In this document: positions 6,651-7,313 of the stretch, piece after piece | How the letters are laid out: each line of letters starts with the position of its first letter | Numbering within the stretch: position 1 is the stretch's first letter | Assembly: GCA_030616425.1 (NCBI GenBank) | Contig: JAUWXJ010000121.1 | Location: 1 to 7,313 of the forward strand | Direction: 5' to 3' | Length of the DNA stretch: 7,313 bases | DNA from: Desulfobacterales bacterium | GTDB lineage: Bacteria; Desulfobacterota; Desulfobacteria; Desulfobacterales; C00003060 | The notes under the pieces: model-generated | Database searches by the model: none | Told to the model about the DNA's origin: nothing | Seen by the model: the letters and a program-made list of their open reading frames with translations, nothing else | Made by a program: the position numbers and the translations under genes

Positions 6651-7313
6651 TTATGACACCCCTTGCCACTGGTATAATTGATAGTAGAGGCCCTGCTTGG
6701 CCATGAGTTCGTCGTGTGAACCGACCTCTCTGATACGGCCCCTGTGAAGGACCATGATACGGTCGGCATGGCGTATGGTAGAGAGCCGGTGGGCCACCAC
6801 AATGGCTGTGCGGTCTTGCATCAGTTTTATGGTCGCCTCCTGGATCAAGCGTTCTGTCTCTGTATCAACACTCGAGGTCGCCTCATCAAGGATCAGAATC
6901 TCAGGATCGCGGGCAAGAGCCCGAGCAAAGGCAACCAACTGACGCTCGCCCCCTGAGAGTGTGCGGCCCCCTTCAGCCAGTACTGTGTCGAGCCCATCAG
7001 GAAGGCCCTGGATCAAACGCTCTATCTTAGAGGCTGCAACAATCTGTTGCAGCCGTTTGCGTGTGAGAACAGGGTTCCCTTGGATAATGTTGTTCCGTAT
7101 TGTGTCTGCAAAGAGAAACACATCCTGGGTAATAAGGGCCATGCGGGCCCGAAGTAGGGCCTTGGAAAGATCACGTATATCAACCCCACCAACACCGATA
7201 CTACCTTCTGTTGGGTCATAAAATCTTTCAAGAAGATGGATGAGAGTAGATTTGCCTGCCCCGGTCGGTCCTACGATCGCCACGGTCTCGCCAAGCTGAA
7301 CCGAAAATGAGAC
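6651..7313 (-). CDS. ABC exporter, ATP-binding C-terminal part (5' end beyond the window)
   Basis: The visible 220 residues are the nucleotide-binding domain of an ABC transporter of the exporter (ABCB/MsbA/MdlB-like) class. The reading frame stays open to the right edge, so the coding part starts outside the window; a GTG at 7283 is an internal valine ahead of Walker A and not the start. Counting from the edge, it shows Walker A GPTGAGKS (15-22), Q-loop Q63 in LITQDVFLF, signature LSGGERQ (119-125), Walker B ILILDE (139-144, catalytic E144), D-loop SSVD (147-150) and H-loop H175 in VVAHRLST. All ATPase residues are intact, so this half can hydrolyse ATP. The protein ends shortly after the DELMAKQGLYYQLYQWQ tail that is typical of exporters with the membrane domain at the N-terminus. 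The substrate (lipid, drug or other) cannot be told from this domain. The gene is convergent with coaX. Confidence 0.93.
   Translation of the reverse strand, partial: VSFSVQLGETVAIVGPTGAGKSTLIHLLERFYDPTEGSIGVGGVDIRDLSKALLRARMALITQDVFLFADTIRNNIIQGNPVLTRKRLQQIVAASKIERLIQGLPDGLDTVLAEGGRTLSGGERQLVAFARALARDPEILILDEATSSVDTETERLIQEATIKLMQDRTAIVVAHRLSTIRHADRIMVLHRGRIREVGSHDELMAKQGLYYQLYQWQGVS

Noticed and set aside
7281..7283. GTG considered as the start of the ABC transporter gene
   Set aside because: The frame is open to the window edge and the ten residues before it (VSFSVQLGET) are the normal strand ahead of Walker A, so the start lies outside.

Overview
The window is an ordinary chromosomal housekeeping region, most likely from a Gram-negative, Desulfobacterota-like (former Deltaproteobacteria) bacterium. 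That guess rests on the gene order tilS - ftsH - folP - ybbR and on the protein types; the sequence alone cannot prove it. No insertion sequence, phage gene, CRISPR array or tRNA gene was found, and base composition looks even throughout.

Layout. Positions 1-107 hold no gene that I can recognise, only one sizeable hairpin. Positions 108-372 on the minus strand encode a signal recognition particle RNA of the large, Alu-domain (Bacillus-like) type. It has a good sigma70-type promoter at 379-407. Divergent from it, after about 140 bases of promoter-containing DNA, runs a plus-strand block of five genes: tilS (tRNA-Ile lysidine synthetase), ftsH (membrane AAA+ protease, with its own promoter and a strong ribosome binding site), folP (dihydropteroate synthase), a single-span YbbR-domain protein (CdaR-like), and coaX (type III pantothenate kinase). 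The gaps after ftsH are only 10, 36 and 25 bases, so ftsH-folP-ybbR-coaX is probably one transcript. A convergent, truncated minus-strand gene fills 6651-7313: the nucleotide-binding domain of an ABC exporter whose membrane domain lies beyond the right edge.

How the genes fit together. The block serves core processes: decoding of AUA codons (TilS), membrane protein quality control (FtsH), folate synthesis (FolP), coenzyme A synthesis (CoaX) and, through YbbR, probably control of cyclic di-AMP or the cell envelope. SRP RNA handles co-translational membrane targeting. The oddest points are the large Alu-type SRP RNA, the absence of a diadenylate cyclase gene (cdaA) next to its usual partner ybbR, and the lack of Shine-Dalgarno sequences at several starts, including a possibly near-leaderless tilS. 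I do not see a previously undescribed system here.
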